Positions 51,748 to 52,930 of a stretch of DNA of 52,930 nt are shown here, piece by piece. This stretch comes from Oscillatoriales cyanobacterium (GTDB lineage Bacteria; Cyanobacteriota; Cyanobacteriia; CACIAM-69d), in contig RDXB01000071.1 of NCBI GenBank assembly GCA_004292515.1, forward strand, positions 1 through 52,930, given 5' to 3'. The translations under genes were made by a program, and so were the position numbers. A model generated the notes under the pieces. It saw only the letters and a list, made by a program, of their open reading frames with translations, did no database searches and had not been told where the DNA came from. Within the stretch, counting starts at the first letter, position 1. Every line of letters starts with the position of its first letter.

Positions 51748-52930
51748 GAGCATAGCTGATTGGCGAAAATATTGTTTCAAACTCGCTAAAGCAGGATCGG
51801 ACACTGATTGCAGGTTATCAACATTCAAAGCACGGTAGTTTTTGGCTTGTGCTGCTGTCTGAATTTCCTGAATGATTGGCATCCGCAAATCAGGATTAAA
51901 CATCAATACCGTTGCATCCTGAATGGCCGCTAGGGGCATTTTTTGAGTCCAAGATTCATACAAAACCACTTCTGTGGGTTTCGCCTCTAAATCCACCAAT
52001 GGGATATCCTGCTCTAATTCGACAGTTGGTGTCGAATCGGCGGGCAACTCTAAAAGTTCTTCCTGGGAGAGTTGTGCAATCCAGTCTGCATGATTGATCC
52101 AAGCATCAATCACTTCCAAGTCAGCATTATAGATCCGCAACAATTCGGGTACGAGGAATTCAACTTCTTCCGCAGTGGCTGGGTTTATGAGGTCAATGAC
52201 GGCTTGGGCAATTTGCGATCGCAACTGCGAGAGGCAATTCACCACTGCTTTATATTGTCCGCGTAGTTGAAAGGTTAGCGCCAATGCTTGCTCGATCGCC
52301 CAGCAACATTCCAAACGACGCAAGCGGGCAGCGGCCGACAAATCTGAGAGTAACTGTGGATTTCGATAATCTGCCAATGCATTCGAGAGCATCAACTCTG
52401 CATTGGAAAGGGTGCTATTCCGAATTGTCAGATCATCGCAGTCCAAAGCTCTTTTGATCAGTCGATTTGCTTCGCAGAACTGACCATAGGCCCGAACCAG
52501 CGCAACACGATGCTGCTCAAACTTGATATCTTCAGCGACTCGCTGAACTTGATCCTTAATTTCTTGGCTCTGAGTATTAACCAAGTTTGTCAGATCCAGG
52601 AATCCTTGTTTTATTTGTATTCTTAGATCCTGTACTTCCTGCCGCAGCTTCATGGTTTGCCACAAGTTAGCGCCCGCAAGGACAACTCCAGCGACTACAC
52701 CAACACCCAAAATGGCTTGGCTGGCCTGCAAAATGCCAACGCTACTTTGCAAGCTAGAAATGCCTGTTTTGATCACGTCTAGCTCGCGATAGGTCTTTTG
52801 AAAACCCCGATGCATTTGGGCAGACTGCTCCGCACTGGCTGTTAAGCCCAGCACCAGTTGAGCAGGAGCCAGCCAGGGAGCCACGCCCATCGATGTTGCT
52901 GCCCCGATCGCGTGTCCCACAAATTTCTTG
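51745..52930 (-). CDS. Unknown protein with membrane segment and coiled coil, 5' end outside window
   Basis: At least 391 residues are present; the frame stays open to the window edge (a GTG at 52920 is possible but the codons before it read KKF), so the true start is probably outside. A helical N-terminal part is followed by a hydrophobic segment (about 66-90, VGILQASQAILGVGVVAGVV LAG) and a long coiled coil (about 90-135, LRQEVQDLRIQIKQGFLDLT). An alpha-helical domain comes next with paired Cys (LECCWAIEQAL). The end (KNYRALNVDNLQSVSDPALASLKQ) looks globular. I recognise no family. Its TAG stop is the first codon of repeat copy G. Confidence 0.7.
   Translation of the reverse strand, partial: KKFVGHAIGAATSMGVAPWLAPAQLVLGLTASAEQSAQMHRGFQKTYRELDVIKTGISSLQSSVGILQASQAILGVGVVAGVVLAGANLWQTMKLRQEVQDLRIQIKQGFLDLTNLVNTQSQEIKDQVQRVAEDIKFEQHRVALVRAYGQFCEANRLIKRALDCDDLTIRNSTLSNAELMLSNALADYRNPQLLSDLSAAARLRRLECCWAIEQALALTFQLRGQYKAVVNCLSQLRSQIAQAVIDLINPATAEEVEFLVPELLRIYNADLEVIDAWINHADWIAQLSQEELLELPADSTPTVELEQDIPLVDLEAKPTEVVLYESWTQKMPLAAIQDATVLMFNPDLRMPIIQEIQTAAQAKNYRALNVDNLQSVSDPALASLKQYFRQSAML

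Overview
The window comes from a cyanobacterial chromosome. It opens with the last 32 codons of psbA (photosystem II D1). It is full of the HIP1 octamer GCGATCGC and carries cyanobacterial neighbourhoods such as rne-rnhB, purC-bamA-lpxC-fabZ-lpxA-lpxB, ccsA, a thylakoid-type cyclophilin and a CCB2/CCB4-type assembly factor. I cannot name the genus. No phage, CRISPR array or intact transposon is visible.

Layout. 1-11.3 kb: psbA end and terminator, ribD, a Uma2 nuclease, a TPR-methyltransferase, a secreted EndoU-type protein, an SRPBCC protein, two polytopic membrane proteins (one a GT39 glycosyltransferase), murG and an exported NTF2-like protein. 11.3-14.6 kb: a FIST sensor protein translationally coupled to a histidine kinase, bracketed by two copies of a degenerate direct repeat. 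14.6-19.5 kb: clpP, a repeat-rich gap with one possible small gene, a GT2 glycosyltransferase, a CCB-type assembly factor and a two-domain sulfurtransferase.

19.5-25.5 kb (minus strand) is the most notable region: a guanidine utilisation cluster. Reading with transcription it has a consensus NtcA-type promoter, a guanidine-I (ykkC) riboswitch with a terminator-like hairpin, a ureohydrolase matching Ni-dependent guanidine hydrolase (gdmH), the nickel chaperones hypA and hypB, and a three-gene ABC importer. The enzyme-chaperone-transporter set and the riboswitch class are known from other cyanobacteria. The perfect NtcA site placed directly before the riboswitch suggests that expression needs nitrogen limitation as well as guanidine.

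25.6-35 kb: a TPR-GT61 glycosyltransferase, ccsA, a two-gene unknown operon, accB, efp, a cyclophilin and a folate/biopterin-family transporter. 35-42 kb: rnhB and rne (minus strand), a gene-free 1.5 kb stretch, and a large B12-type radical SAM protein. 42-53 kb: two small unknown genes, tRNA-Val(UAC), the lipid A/outer-membrane block lpxB-lpxA-fabZ-lpxC-bamA, purC, a second Uma2 nuclease and a partial unknown coiled-coil gene.

The second notable theme is repeats. About ten copies of one dispersed element (palindromic core around AAGGGGCTTAAGCCCCTT plus a conserved arm) lie at gene 3' ends. Eight point the same way as the gene they follow, and in four the TAG stop codon of that gene is the first three bases of the element. 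Short 8-15 bp tandem repeats are frequent between genes and sometimes run in frame into proteins (histidine kinase linker, LpxB N-terminus, Uma2 coiled coil). All calls were made by reading the sequence; no database search was run.
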